15,344 nt of DNA from an uncultured Eubacteriales bacterium (GTDB taxonomy: Bacteria > Bacillota > Clostridia > Peptostreptococcales > Anaerovoracaceae). Below are positions 5,593-12,942 of the stretch, one piece after another. Location: assembly GCA_902793875.1 (NCBI GenBank), contig CADBFL010000016.1, positions 1 to 15,344 of the forward strand, read 5' to 3'. The notes below the pieces were generated by a model, which was given only the letters and a program-made list of their open reading frames with translations, was not told the origin of the DNA and made no database searches. Within the stretch, counting starts at the first letter, position 1, and every line of letters starts with the position of its first letter. Both the position numbers and the translations under genes were made by a program.

Positions 5593-7005
5593 ATGGTAAA
5601 AACCGATGTCATCGTAATAGGCGCGGGCCTGCTGGGATGCTTTACGGCAAGGAATCTCATGCGCCATGAGATCGATGTCATCGTGCTCGAAAAAGAAAGC
5701 GATGTCTGCCGCGGCATTTCGAAGGCCAACACCGGCATAATATACAGCGGATACGACAGCAGCCCGGGCTCTGAAAAGCAGAAGCTCTGCGTCCAGGCCA
5801 GTGAAGACTTCGACAGGCTTTGCTGCGAGCTGGAAGTGCCTTTCAGAAGGCCCGGCTCGCTGATGGTCGCATACGGGCCCCGGGCGGATGCTGTCATAAA
5901 AAGAAAGTACCACGACGGACTCAGAGGCGGCGTCAAAGGCCTGAAGCTCATGAGCGGAAGCGAGGCTGAGGCAGCGGAGCCTGCTCTCGCAAAGGGCATC
6001 ACTTCGGCGCTCTATTCGGAAGCAACGGGGACCGTGGATCCCTGGGAACTGTGCATAGCAGCGTATGAGAACGCCCGGGCAAACGGCGCAAGGTTCATAT
6101 TCGGAAGCGCTGTCAGAGATATACGAAGAGAAGACGATGGCTTTACAGTCGTTACGGATGATGAGTCATACCATGCAAAGGCTGTCGTCAATGCAGCAGG
6201 CCTCTCGTCAGACAGAGTCAGGGAATTGTGCGAAAAGCCTGAGATCAGACTTTTTCCGACCGCAGCCGACTATATTGTGCTCGACAAAGGGACGGGAGAC
6301 ATCGTAAGCCATATCATCATGCATGAGGGAGAAGAAGGAAAAGGCCTTACTCTCGTGCCGACGGTCGACGGCAACCTGCTCATCGGCCCGACCGTCAGGG
6401 AAGCCTCTGCAGATGAGACAGCGGCTCAGGACATGAGAACAGAAAAAGATGGTCTCGATCAGCTGAGAGAGCTCTGCAGTGAGATCATACCGGTGCTCGA
6501 TATGTCAAAGCAGATAAGGACTTTCGGCTCGCTCAGACCCGACCAGTTCTTTGTAACGGAGCAGGGCGGGAGTTATGTAAGGGATGACAGAAGCATAAAG
6601 GACATACGCATAACGGAAGACGACGGGCTCTTCAGCCTCATAGGCATCAAGACTCCCGGGCTGACGTTCGCGGACGAGCTCGGCAGGATGGTCGCCGGAA
6701 AGGCTGCGGCCCATGCGGGAAAGACGGAGCAGAATGCGGACTTCGACCCGCATAGAAAGGCGATAACAAGGGCAAGAGACCTTACATATGAAGAGAGGGC
6801 AAAGCTCACAGCGGAAGATCCCGCTTACGGAGAGGTCGCCTGCATGTGCATGGATGTCACTGAAGCCGAGTTACGGCAGGCGGTCAGAAGGGGAGCAAAG
6901 GATTTCGAATCGGTAAAAAGACGCACGGGAGCGGGAATGGGAAGATGCCAGGGCAGCCGGTGCCGCAGAAGGATAATGAAAACAGTGGAGGAAGGTCATG
7001 AGTGA
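5593..7005 (+). CDS. GlpA-like FAD-dependent oxidoreductase with C-terminal BFD [2Fe-2S] domain
   Basis: A 470-residue protein. An N-terminal DAO-type FAD domain (about 1-370) begins with the GAGLLG loop (10-15). A C-terminal BFD-like domain has C417-x-C419 and C452-x4-C457 (GRCQGSRC), expected to bind a [2Fe-2S] cluster. This layout is that of anaerobic glycerol-3-phosphate dehydrogenase subunit A and related 2-hydroxy-acid (LhgO-like) oxidoreductases. The likely reaction is oxidation of an alpha-hydroxy acid or polyol phosphate, with electrons leaving through the iron-sulfur cluster. The substrate cannot be read from the sequence. It is divergent from its likely flavoprotein partner and overlaps moaC by eight bases, an unexpected coupling to cofactor synthesis. 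The ribosome site before ATG 5593 is weak (AAGGGCAG). No signal peptide or membrane segment is seen. Confidence 0.88.
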   Translation: MVKTDVIVIGAGLLGCFTARNLMRHEIDVIVLEKESDVCRGISKANTGIIYSGYDSSPGSEKQKLCVQASEDFDRLCCELEVPFRRPGSLMVAYGPRADAVIKRKYHDGLRGGVKGLKLMSGSEAEAAEPALAKGITSALYSEATGTVDPWELCIAAYENARANGARFIFGSAVRDIRREDDGFTVVTDDESYHAKAVVNAAGLSSDRVRELCEKPEIRLFPTAADYIVLDKGTGDIVSHIIMHEGEEGKGLTLVPTVDGNLLIGPTVREASADETAAQDMRTEKDGLDQLRELCSEIIPVLDMSKQIRTFGSLRPDQFFVTEQGGSYVRDDRSIKDIRITEDDGLFSLIGIKTPGLTFADELGRMVAGKAAAHAGKTEQNADFDPHRKAITRARDLTYEERAKLTAEDPAYGEVACMCMDVTEAELRQAVRRGAKDFESVKRRTGAGMGRCQGSRCRRRIMKTVEEGHE

Positions 7006-7471
7006 ATTCACGCATTTTGACGAAAAGGGCAATGCCTGCATGGTGGATGTCTCGGACAAGGACGTTACCAGAAGGAGCGCAACGGCGCAGGGCACTATAA
7101 AGGTGAGCCGGGAAGTCATGGATGCCGTGACCGGCAGAAAGATAAAGAAGGGCGATGTATTCACGGTGGCGCAGGTAGCGGGCATAGCGGGTACCAAGCG
7201 CACAGCGGATCTCATACCGATGTGTCATCCGCTGAGCCTTGACAGCGCGAAGGTGAGCTTCATGACTGATGAAGAGGCCTGCAGCATCACAGCGGTCTGC
7301 ACTGCCGTCACTGACGGAAAGACCGGAGTCGAGATGGAGGCTCTGACAGGAGTATCTGTCGCGCTCCTGACCATATACGACATGTGCAAGGCCATAGACA
7401 AGCGCATGGAGATAAAGGATATCCGCCTTGTCGAAAAGACAGGGGGCAAGAACGGAGATTTCATATTCTGA
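6998..7471 (+). CDS. moaC: Cyclic pyranopterin monophosphate synthase MoaC
   Basis: 157 residues, full length. MoaC converts the 3',8-cyclo-GTP made by MoaA into cyclic pyranopterin monophosphate, the first stable intermediate of molybdopterin synthesis. The conserved residues fall at the E. coli numbering: K51 (IKKGD), M75-C76-H77 (IPMCHPL), E112 and E114 (GVEMEALTG), and D128 and K131 (YDMCKA). The C-terminal glycine-rich loop GGKNG replaces the more usual GGKSG. The ATG at 6998 has GGAGGAAGG upstream and overlaps the end of the GlpA-like gene, so translation is probably coupled. A hairpin follows its stop. moaA lies downstream in a separate predicted transcript. Confidence 0.97.
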   Translation: MSEFTHFDEKGNACMVDVSDKDVTRRSATAQGTIKVSREVMDAVTGRKIKKGDVFTVAQVAGIAGTKRTADLIPMCHPLSLDSAKVSFMTDEEACSITAVCTAVTDGKTGVEMEALTGVSVALLTIYDMCKAIDKRMEIKDIRLVEKTGGKNGDFIF

Positions 7472-7478
7472 CCGGAAC

Positions 7479-7510
7479 GCTGCATTCCCTGCGGGGCATG
7501 CAGCATTTTG
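7479..7510 (+). terminator. Hairpin after moaC, weak rho-independent terminator
   Basis: GCTGCAT (7479-7485) pairs with ATGCAGC (7498-7504). An inner CCC/GGG stem closes a three-base loop, and ATTTTG follows. The uridine run is short, so termination may be partial, with some transcript continuing into moaA. Confidence 0.55.
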
Positions 7511-7515
7511 ATGTT

Positions 7516-7557
7516 ATCGCAAAATGGAATATGCGATTTTCGATATGGATGTATAAT
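7516..7557 (+). promoter_or_regulatory. moaA promoter -10 with an upstream dyad in place of a good -35
   Basis: A perfect TATAAT at 7552-7557 places transcription start near 7564, about 22 bases before the moaA ATG. No good -35 hexamer lies 16-18 bases upstream. That position is instead overlapped by the inverted repeat ATCGCA-N10-TGCGAT (7516-7537). A perfect -10, poor -35 and a dyad across the -35 suggest control by an activator or repressor. The repeat ends resemble the ATCG...CGAT ends of E. coli ModE sites, but the interior does not match, and no modE is seen here. Confidence 0.5.
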
Positions 7558-7585
7558 TAATGCCTGAAGTGATAAACTATCAGAG

Positions 7586-8560
7586 ATGGTTGACAAATTC
7601 GGCAGGACAATAGAATACATGAGGGTATCAGTCACCGACAGGTGCGATCTGCGCTGCAGGTACTGCATGCCGCCGGAAGGCTGCGAGAAGGTGCCGATGA
7701 GCAGCATCCTCACATATGAGCAGATAGTGCGCATATGCAGAGTGTCTGCGGATCTCGGCATCAGCCGCATAAAGATCACGGGAGGAGAACCCTTTGCCAG
7801 ACTTGGCTGCACCGGCCTGATCAGGGACATCAAGGGCCTTCCCGGAATAGAGCAGGTCACCGTCACCACCAACGGACAGACTCTCGAAAATCACATCGAA
7901 GAACTGAAGGAAGCGGGCGTCGACGGAATAAACATAAGCCTCGACACACTCGATCCCGGAAGATTTGCATACATTACGGGCAGAGGCACTCTCGAAAAGA
8001 CCCTGAGGGCCGTTGAACTGTCCGCGGGATCCGGCATAAAGACCAAGATAAACAGCCTCATAATGAAAGGCTTCAACGAGGATGAGATCACAGCGCTTGC
8101 CGGATTTGCCTTCAGACACGGCATAGATGCCCGTTTCATTGAGATGATGCCGGTGGGAGCGGCTGACGCGGGCAAGGGCATATCGAACGAGACCGTCCTG
8201 GCTGTTCTGAAAGAAAAATGGCCGGAGCTTGTGCCGGATGAAAGCATCCACGGGAACGGGCCTGCGGTCTATTACAAAAGACCCGGAGAAAGAGGGGCGA
8301 TAGGTCTCATAAGCGCGATGCACGGAAAGTTCTGTGAGGAATGCAACCGCGTAAGGCTTACATCTCAGGGCGAGATAAAGCCGTGTCTTTGCTACGATAC
8401 CGGAACGGACATCAGGCCCTTCCTCTCGGAGTCCGATGAGAAGCTGAGAGAAGCCGTCAGGGATGCGATACTTGAAAAACCCGAAGCCCACTGCTTCGAT
8501 GCCATGAACGATGCCGGCGGCCATGCCGAGCACCGCCTGATGTCACAGATAGGAGGTTAG
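7586..8560 (+). CDS. moaA: GTP 3',8-cyclase MoaA (radical SAM)
   Basis: 324 residues, full length. MoaA is a radical-SAM enzyme that cyclises GTP in the first step of molybdenum/tungsten cofactor synthesis. The SAM-binding [4Fe-4S] cluster is held by C20-x3-C24-x2-C27, and the second, substrate-binding cluster by C250-x2-C253-x13-C267. The SAM motif GGEPF and the C-terminal diglycine (SQIGG) required in the family are present. I chose ATG 7586 because VDKFGRTIEYMRVSVTDRC is the standard N-terminus. No clear Shine-Dalgarno sequence precedes it (only CAGAG immediately before). It is the first gene of the long plus-strand operon, and the next gene starts one base after its stop. Confidence 0.97.
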   Translation: MVDKFGRTIEYMRVSVTDRCDLRCRYCMPPEGCEKVPMSSILTYEQIVRICRVSADLGISRIKITGGEPFARLGCTGLIRDIKGLPGIEQVTVTTNGQTLENHIEELKEAGVDGINISLDTLDPGRFAYITGRGTLEKTLRAVELSAGSGIKTKINSLIMKGFNEDEITALAGFAFRHGIDARFIEMMPVGAADAGKGISNETVLAVLKEKWPELVPDESIHGNGPAVYYKRPGERGAIGLISAMHGKFCEECNRVRLTSQGEIKPCLCYDTGTDIRPFLSESDEKLREAVRDAILEKPEAHCFDAMNDAGGHAEHRLMSQIGG

Positions 8561-8561
8561 C

Positions 8562-9506
8562 ATGGGTAAGACAGGAAAAGTCACAGCCGTATGCATAAGT
8601 GAAAAGAAAGGAACTCAGAAGACGGAAGTGTCTTCGGTGACCCTCGTCCCGGAATGGGGCATCGAGAATGATGCCCACGCGGGCAGGTGGCACCGGCAGG
8701 TGAGCCTTCTGGCGCTCGAAAAGATAGAAGCCTTTCGCGAAAAGGGAGCGGATGTGGATTTCGGCGCTTTCGGAGAGAACATCATCGCAGAGGGGTTCGA
8801 TTTCAGAACGCTTCCCGTAGGCACGAGGTTCAGGATAGGGGATGCTCTGCTTGAACTTTCCCAGATAGGCAAGGAGTGTCACACACACTGCGCGATATAT
8901 CATCAGACAGGAGACTGCATCATGCCGAGAGAGGGCGTGTTCGCGATCGTGCTTGAAGGAGGCACGGTCAGGGCAGGCGACAGGATCGAGATGATCGAAG
9001 CCGACCCGGACAGGCCGTTCACTGCGGCGTGGATAACGCTCTCGGACAAGGGGGCGGCAGGCGAAAGAGAGGACAGGAGCGGGCCTCTGATCGGAGAGAT
9101 CCTTACAGAAGCCGGATATGACGTGGTCGAAGGCATTCTTATCCCGGATGAACCCGAACTGCTCAGGCGTCATCTCATAAGACTCGCCGATCAGAGACAG
9201 GTGAACGTCATCTTCACTACGGGCGGCACGGGCTTTTCGCAGAGGGACAGGACGCCGGAGGCTACCGCTGAGGTATGCGACCGCATGACACCGGGGATAT
9301 CCGAGGCGATCAGAGCCTATTCGATGACAAAGACTCCGACAGCCATGCTGTCAAGAGCTGCGGCAGGCATGAGAAAAGAGACTCTCATCATAAATCTGCC
9401 CGGCAGCCCTAAGGCGGTGAGAGAATGTCTGGAATTCCTGATCCATCCTCTCGGACACGGCCTTGAGATAATGCTTGGAAGAGACGGCGAATGCGCGCGT
9501 CCCTGA
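8562..9506 (+). CDS. MOSC-MogA fusion: molybdopterin adenylyltransferase with MOSC domain
   Basis: A 314-residue two-domain protein. Residues 1-148 are a MOSC domain (sulfur-carrier fold related to the Moco sulfurase C-terminus), with conserved GAFGENI (68-74) and the cysteine region KECHTHC (C106, C110). Residues 152-305 are MogA/MoaB-like, with the pterin-binding TTGGTGFSQRDRTPEAT starting at 219 and INLPGSPKAV near 275-285. The MogA half adenylylates molybdopterin before MoeA inserts the metal. The MOSC half may carry or deliver sulfur, or act on the cofactor. AGGAGG for its ATG 8562 lies in the last codons of moaA. This fusion occurs in Clostridia; no separate mogA or moaB is in the window, so this is probably the cell's MogA activity for tungsten. 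Confidence 0.94.
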   Translation: MGKTGKVTAVCISEKKGTQKTEVSSVTLVPEWGIENDAHAGRWHRQVSLLALEKIEAFREKGADVDFGAFGENIIAEGFDFRTLPVGTRFRIGDALLELSQIGKECHTHCAIYHQTGDCIMPREGVFAIVLEGGTVRAGDRIEMIEADPDRPFTAAWITLSDKGAAGEREDRSGPLIGEILTEAGYDVVEGILIPDEPELLRRHLIRLADQRQVNVIFTTGGTGFSQRDRTPEATAEVCDRMTPGISEAIRAYSMTKTPTAMLSRAAAGMRKETLIINLPGSPKAVRECLEFLIHPLGHGLEIMLGRDGECARP

Positions 9507-9548
9507 CAATAAACGGCAGCTATTACTTCAGACTCAAGGAGGAACTTT

Positions 9549-10418
9549 ATGAAAATCAGAAAGTTAACGGTCGTTCTTCTCAGCTGCATCATGGTGTTTG
9601 CCTTTGCGGCATGCGGCAGCAAAACGACAGAAGAGACGACAGAAGAGACGACATCGGACGGCGGCGTTCTGATGATGGCTACGACCACAAGTACGGAAGA
9701 CACCGGACTGCTCGACTATCTCAAGCCGCTCTTCAAGGATGACACGGGCATCGACCTTCAGTGGACTGCTGTGGGAACGGGCGAGGCTCTCAAGATGGGC
9801 GAGGACGGACAGGTCGACATAGTGCTCGTACACGCAAAGTCCAGCGAGGACGAATTCGTTGAAAACGGCTACGGAGTAAAGAGATATCCGGTAATGTACA
9901 ACGATTTCGTGATCGTAGGACCGGCTGAACCGATCGCAAAGACGGATGATGCCGCTGCAGTGTTCACGGCCATTAGCGAACAGCAGCTTCCGTTCGTATC
10001 CCGCGGAGATGATTCGGGAACGGACAAGAAGGAAAAGAAGATATGGGAGGAGCTCGGCATCGATCCGACAACGAATCCGAACTACATCGAAAGCGGAGAC
10101 GGCATGGGCGCTACTCTTACGATGGCAAACGAGAAGAACGCTTACTGCCTGACGGACAGAGGAACATGGCTCAAGCAGTCGAAGGACTCCGAGAACGATT
10201 ATGTCATCGATATCGTATGCGAAGGAGCGCCTCAGCTGCTAAACCAGTATGGCGTCATCGCTGTCAGCCCTGAAAAGTATCCGGATGTCAACAACGAGGC
10301 TGCCAACAAGTTCATCGAGTGGATCACTTCCGAGAAGGTCCAGAAACTGATCGGCGAGTACGGTGTGGATGAATACGGCCAGGCTCTGTTCACGCCAAAC
10401 GCAGGAACGGATAACTGA
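9549..10418 (+). CDS. tupA: Tungstate ABC transporter substrate-binding lipoprotein TupA
   Basis: 289 residues. The signal peptide has K/R residues, a hydrophobic core and a lipobox ending FAAC at C22, so the protein should be anchored to the outer face of the membrane. The mature part begins with a Thr/Glu-rich linker (T26-T35) encoded by a tandem 12-base repeat. TupA signatures are the TTTSTEDTGLLDYL stretch (45-58) and SRGDDSGTDKKE starting at S151, both part of the oxyanion site. These distinguish it from ModA, WtpA and PstS. It binds tungstate with high selectivity in characterised family members. AAGGAGG stands six bases before ATG 9549. A 42-base gap separates it from the MOSC-MogA gene; tupB follows eight bases after its stop. 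Confidence 0.96.
   Translation: MKIRKLTVVLLSCIMVFAFAACGSKTTEETTEETTSDGGVLMMATTTSTEDTGLLDYLKPLFKDDTGIDLQWTAVGTGEALKMGEDGQVDIVLVHAKSSEDEFVENGYGVKRYPVMYNDFVIVGPAEPIAKTDDAAAVFTAISEQQLPFVSRGDDSGTDKKEKKIWEELGIDPTTNPNYIESGDGMGATLTMANEKNAYCLTDRGTWLKQSKDSENDYVIDIVCEGAPQLLNQYGVIAVSPEKYPDVNNEAANKFIEWITSEKVQKLIGEYGVDEYGQALFTPNAGTDN
9624..9652 (+). repeat. Tandem 12-base repeat in the TupA linker
   Basis: Two perfect copies of ACGACAGAAGAG (9624-9635 and 9636-9647) followed by a partial third (ACGAC). They encode the T-T-E-E linker after the lipobox cysteine. The unit is a multiple of three, so slippage would change only linker length. Confidence 0.9.
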
Positions 10419-10426
10419 TATCAGCA

Positions 10427-11110
10427 ATGATCGGATGGCTCAGAGGAGTTTTTACTGATCCTGCTGTGCTGAGTGCGATCAAAGTCACCTTCGAGATGGC
10501 TTTTGCATCCACTCTCATCTCTGCCGTGCTGGGGACCGCATCCGGTCTCTGGCTGCAGAATCACGAATTTGCAGGTAAAAAGACAGTTGTAAGGATCAAC
10601 AGGACGCTCATGGGAGTGCCTCCTGTCGTGATAGGACTGCTTGTTTACATGCTGACGATGCGCGGAGGGCCGCTCGGCCCTCTGGCGCTTCTCTTTACGA
10701 TAAAGGGGATGATACTCGCACAGGTACTGATCATAACGCCTATAATAAGCGGTATGGTCTTTTCGTATGCAGAGGCGGCTGTCCCTGAGATACGGAATTT
10801 CGCGAAGACGATGGGGGCGGATAAGAGGCAGACGGACCGCCTCATCCTGAGCGAGCTGAGAAACGAGATATATTTCTGCATAATAACCGGCTTCGGCAGA
10901 GCCATAAGCGAGGTCGGATCAGTCATGCTCGTCGGAGGCAATATAAAGGGCCATACGAGGACCATGACGACGATGATCTCTCTGCTGAAGAGCCGGGGGA
11001 TATACTCCGAGGGAATAGGCCTCGGTATTTTGCTTCTTGTAATGGCCTTCATACTGCAGACGCTGGCCGATCATGTCAGAAAGGAGCAGATCCGCGATGA
11101 GAATTACTGA
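10427..11110 (+). CDS. tupB: Tungstate ABC transporter permease TupB
   Basis: 227 residues, an integral membrane protein with about five or six hydrophobic segments (roughly 22-43, 61-79, 83-101, 101-115, 148-170 and 195-213). The EAA-type coupling loop that contacts the ATPase is near residues 126-145 (AKTMGADKRQTDRLILSEL). The strongly conserved TupB segment GRAISEVGSVMLVGGNIKGH (157-176) is present. It forms the membrane channel of the TupABC tungstate importer. Start: ATG 10427, eight bases after the tupA stop, without a strong Shine-Dalgarno sequence, which suggests translational coupling to tupA. Its end overlaps tupC by 14 bases. Confidence 0.95.
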   Translation: MIGWLRGVFTDPAVLSAIKVTFEMAFASTLISAVLGTASGLWLQNHEFAGKKTVVRINRTLMGVPPVVIGLLVYMLTMRGGPLGPLALLFTIKGMILAQVLIITPIISGMVFSYAEAAVPEIRNFAKTMGADKRQTDRLILSELRNEIYFCIITGFGRAISEVGSVMLVGGNIKGHTRTMTTMISLLKSRGIYSEGIGLGILLLVMAFILQTLADHVRKEQIRDENY

Positions 11111-11711
11111 ACTTCGCAAGACGGTAGGCAAAACGGATCTGTACATAGAAGATCTGAAAATAGAGAGCGGAAAGATACACGGACTTGTCGGACCCAACGG
11201 CTGCGGCAAGACGACTCTTTTAAAACTTATCATGGGAACGGCAGAGCCTGACTCGGGTACGATAGACTATGAAGGCCTGAGACCGTCTGAGATCACCATG
11301 ATGAGCCAGAGGCCGTATCTGATGCATGCCAGCGTGTACGATAACATCGTCTATCCTCTGAAGATACGCAAAAGCAGGATCGATGAAGCTGAAATAGATG
11401 CGCTGCTCGAGCGCGCGGGCATCCTGGAGATAAAGGACCAGTACGCCGGAAGCCTTTCAAGCGGCGAGCGGCAGAAGCTGTCGTTTCTGAGAGCGACAGT
11501 GTTCCGCCCTAAGCTGATACTCATGGATGAGACTCTGTCGAATCTCGACGCCGAAAGCGCCGGACTCTTCAGGGAAATGATAATCGAACGTCACAGAGAG
11601 GACGGGTCCGCCTGGCTCATAGTGAGCCACCAGTGGGACGCGATGAATGATCTCTTTGACGAGGTCCATCACATGGAGAAAGGGAGGATCGTAAAAAATG
11701 AAACTCCTTAA
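11097..11711 (+). CDS. tupC: Tungstate ABC transporter ATP-binding protein TupC
   Basis: 204 residues. Walker A GPNGCGKTT (32-40), a Q-loop in MMSQRP, the ABC signature LSSGE (120-124), Walker B with D144-E145 (LILMDETLSNLD) and the switch histidine H178 (IVSHQW) are all intact, so it should be an active ATPase. It is shorter than many import ATPases and has no C-terminal TOBE domain such as that of ModC; the oxyanion-sensing TOBE pair is instead the separate di-Mop protein. I chose ATG 11097, ten bases after AAGGAG, over an in-frame start at 11073 that would add eight non-family residues. It overlaps tupB by 14 bases and the following moeA by 14 bases. Confidence 0.95.
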   Translation: MRITELRKTVGKTDLYIEDLKIESGKIHGLVGPNGCGKTTLLKLIMGTAEPDSGTIDYEGLRPSEITMMSQRPYLMHASVYDNIVYPLKIRKSRIDEAEIDALLERAGILEIKDQYAGSLSSGERQKLSFLRATVFRPKLILMDETLSNLDAESAGLFREMIIERHREDGSAWLIVSHQWDAMNDLFDEVHHMEKGRIVKNETP

Positions 11712-12930
11712 TGCAGACACGGTAAAAGACGCGAGAGATAAGCTCGGGGAGCGCTGCAGGGAGACCTTGCTGCGCACTGAGACTGTGGGACTTCGTGATG
11801 CGGCAGGCCGTATCCTTGCCGAAACCATAATATCGCATGAGAACATCCCGCCGTACAGAAGGTCGATCGTGGACGGTTACGCTGTCATGAGCAAAGATCT
11901 GGCGGCCGCGGGCGACATGATCCCGTCCATGCTGAAGGTCACTGGAGAGGTCGTTCCCGGCAGCGACCCGGCCGGGCTCAGAGCGGAGCCGGGCTGCTGT
12001 GTCTATGTGCCGACCGGAGGATATGTCCCGGACGGCGCAGACGCCGTTGTGATGATCGAATACTGCGAGCCTTTCGCGGGAGACATGCTCGCGGTCTCAA
12101 AGTCAGCTTCGGAGGGAGAGAATATCGTCCGGGTCGGAGAAGACATGGAGGAGGGCGATACCCTGCTTGAAAAGGGCAGAAAGCTCAGACCTCAGGACAT
12201 AGGCGTTCTGGCGGCGGCAGGAGTTTGTGAAGTCAGGGTCTTCGTTCCGTGGAGGGTAAGCGTCATATCTACCGGTGATGAACTCGTGGGGCCGGGCGAA
12301 AAGCCGGGACCGGGGCAGATAAGAGACATCAATACATATACCATAGCGGCGAGGAGCGGCGCGGAGGGGTTCGACGTCGTGAGGACGTCATCCGTCAGGG
12401 ACGACAGGGACGCCATCGTGAAAGCTCTTGAGACAGCCAGGGACGAAAGCGATGTGGTCGTCATGTCGGGCGGCAGCTCTCAGGGAAAGAAGGACATGAG
12501 CGCAGAGCTGATAGGAGAGCTTGCTGACAGCGGAGTGCTGACCCACGGCATAGCAGCAAAGCCGGGCAAGCCGACGATAACCGGATTTGACAGAGCCAGC
12601 GCGACTGTATTCATCGGGCTGCCCGGGCATCCGGCAGCGGCTCTCATGGTGTACGAGCAGATCCTGATCAGGCTGTGGAGAGAACTGACATGTCAGCCTG
12701 AGGAACGCAGGCTGCGCGCAAGGGTCACGGTAAACGTGCCTGCCGCACCGGGCAGAAGGACATTCCAGCTTGTCAGACTCAGCGGCGGGGACATGCCCGA
12801 AGCCGAACCTGTATTCGCAAGATCCGGCATGATACTTCCTGTGAGCGAAGCCGACGGTTATTTTGAGATGGAAGAGAACAGGGAGGGCATCAGACCGGGA
12901 GACATGGTCGATGTCGTCTTATGGAAATAG
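11698..12930 (+). CDS. moeA: Molybdopterin molybdenumtransferase MoeA (first copy)
   Basis: 410 residues, normal MoeA length. MoeA hydrolyses adenylylated molybdopterin and inserts molybdate or tungstate. Landmarks: PPYRRSIVDGYAV with D59 at the E. coli active-site position, GDELV (E195), SGGSSQGKKD (usually S-G-G-V-S-x-G-x-x-D), AKPGKP, and LPGHPAAALM. The C-terminal domain IV ends the protein, with no extra domain. ATG 11698 overlaps the end of tupC and has AGGGAGG ten bases upstream. Its place directly after tupABC suggests that it uses imported tungstate, but metal specificity cannot be read from the sequence. Confidence 0.95.
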   Translation: MKLLNADTVKDARDKLGERCRETLLRTETVGLRDAAGRILAETIISHENIPPYRRSIVDGYAVMSKDLAAAGDMIPSMLKVTGEVVPGSDPAGLRAEPGCCVYVPTGGYVPDGADAVVMIEYCEPFAGDMLAVSKSASEGENIVRVGEDMEEGDTLLEKGRKLRPQDIGVLAAAGVCEVRVFVPWRVSVISTGDELVGPGEKPGPGQIRDINTYTIAARSGAEGFDVVRTSSVRDDRDAIVKALETARDESDVVVMSGGSSQGKKDMSAELIGELADSGVLTHGIAAKPGKPTITGFDRASATVFIGLPGHPAAALMVYEQILIRLWRELTCQPEERRLRARVTVNVPAAPGRRTFQLVRLSGGDMPEAEPVFARSGMILPVSEADGYFEMEENREGIRPGDMVDVVLWK

Positions 12931-12942
12931 CGGGGTATCAGG

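Noticed and set aside
7472..7585. Molybdenum/tungsten cofactor riboswitch before moaA
   Set aside because: The gap is only 114 bases and is filled by a small terminator-like hairpin, a dyad and a -10; I could not recognise the larger conserved structure of the Moco motif.
7628..8533. Long open frame of 301 codons on the minus strand opposite moaA
   Set aside because: It lies entirely within moaA, which has complete catalytic motifs; the antisense protein shows no recognisable domain and is explained by codon bias.
8457..9173. Minus-strand open frame of 238 codons across moaA and the MOSC-MogA gene
   Set aside because: It is a shadow of two well-supported genes, has no family motifs and no ribosome site worth noting.
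11073..11097. Earlier in-frame start for tupC
   Set aside because: It would add eight residues inside the end of tupB that do not fit the family; the ATG at 11097 has AAGGAG ten bases upstream.
9549..11711. Reading tupABC as a molybdate (ModABC) or phosphate importer
   Set aside because: The binding protein has the TTTSTEDTG and SRGDDSGT signatures of TupA, the permease has the TupB block ISEVGSVMLVGGNI, and the ATPase lacks the TOBE tail of ModC.
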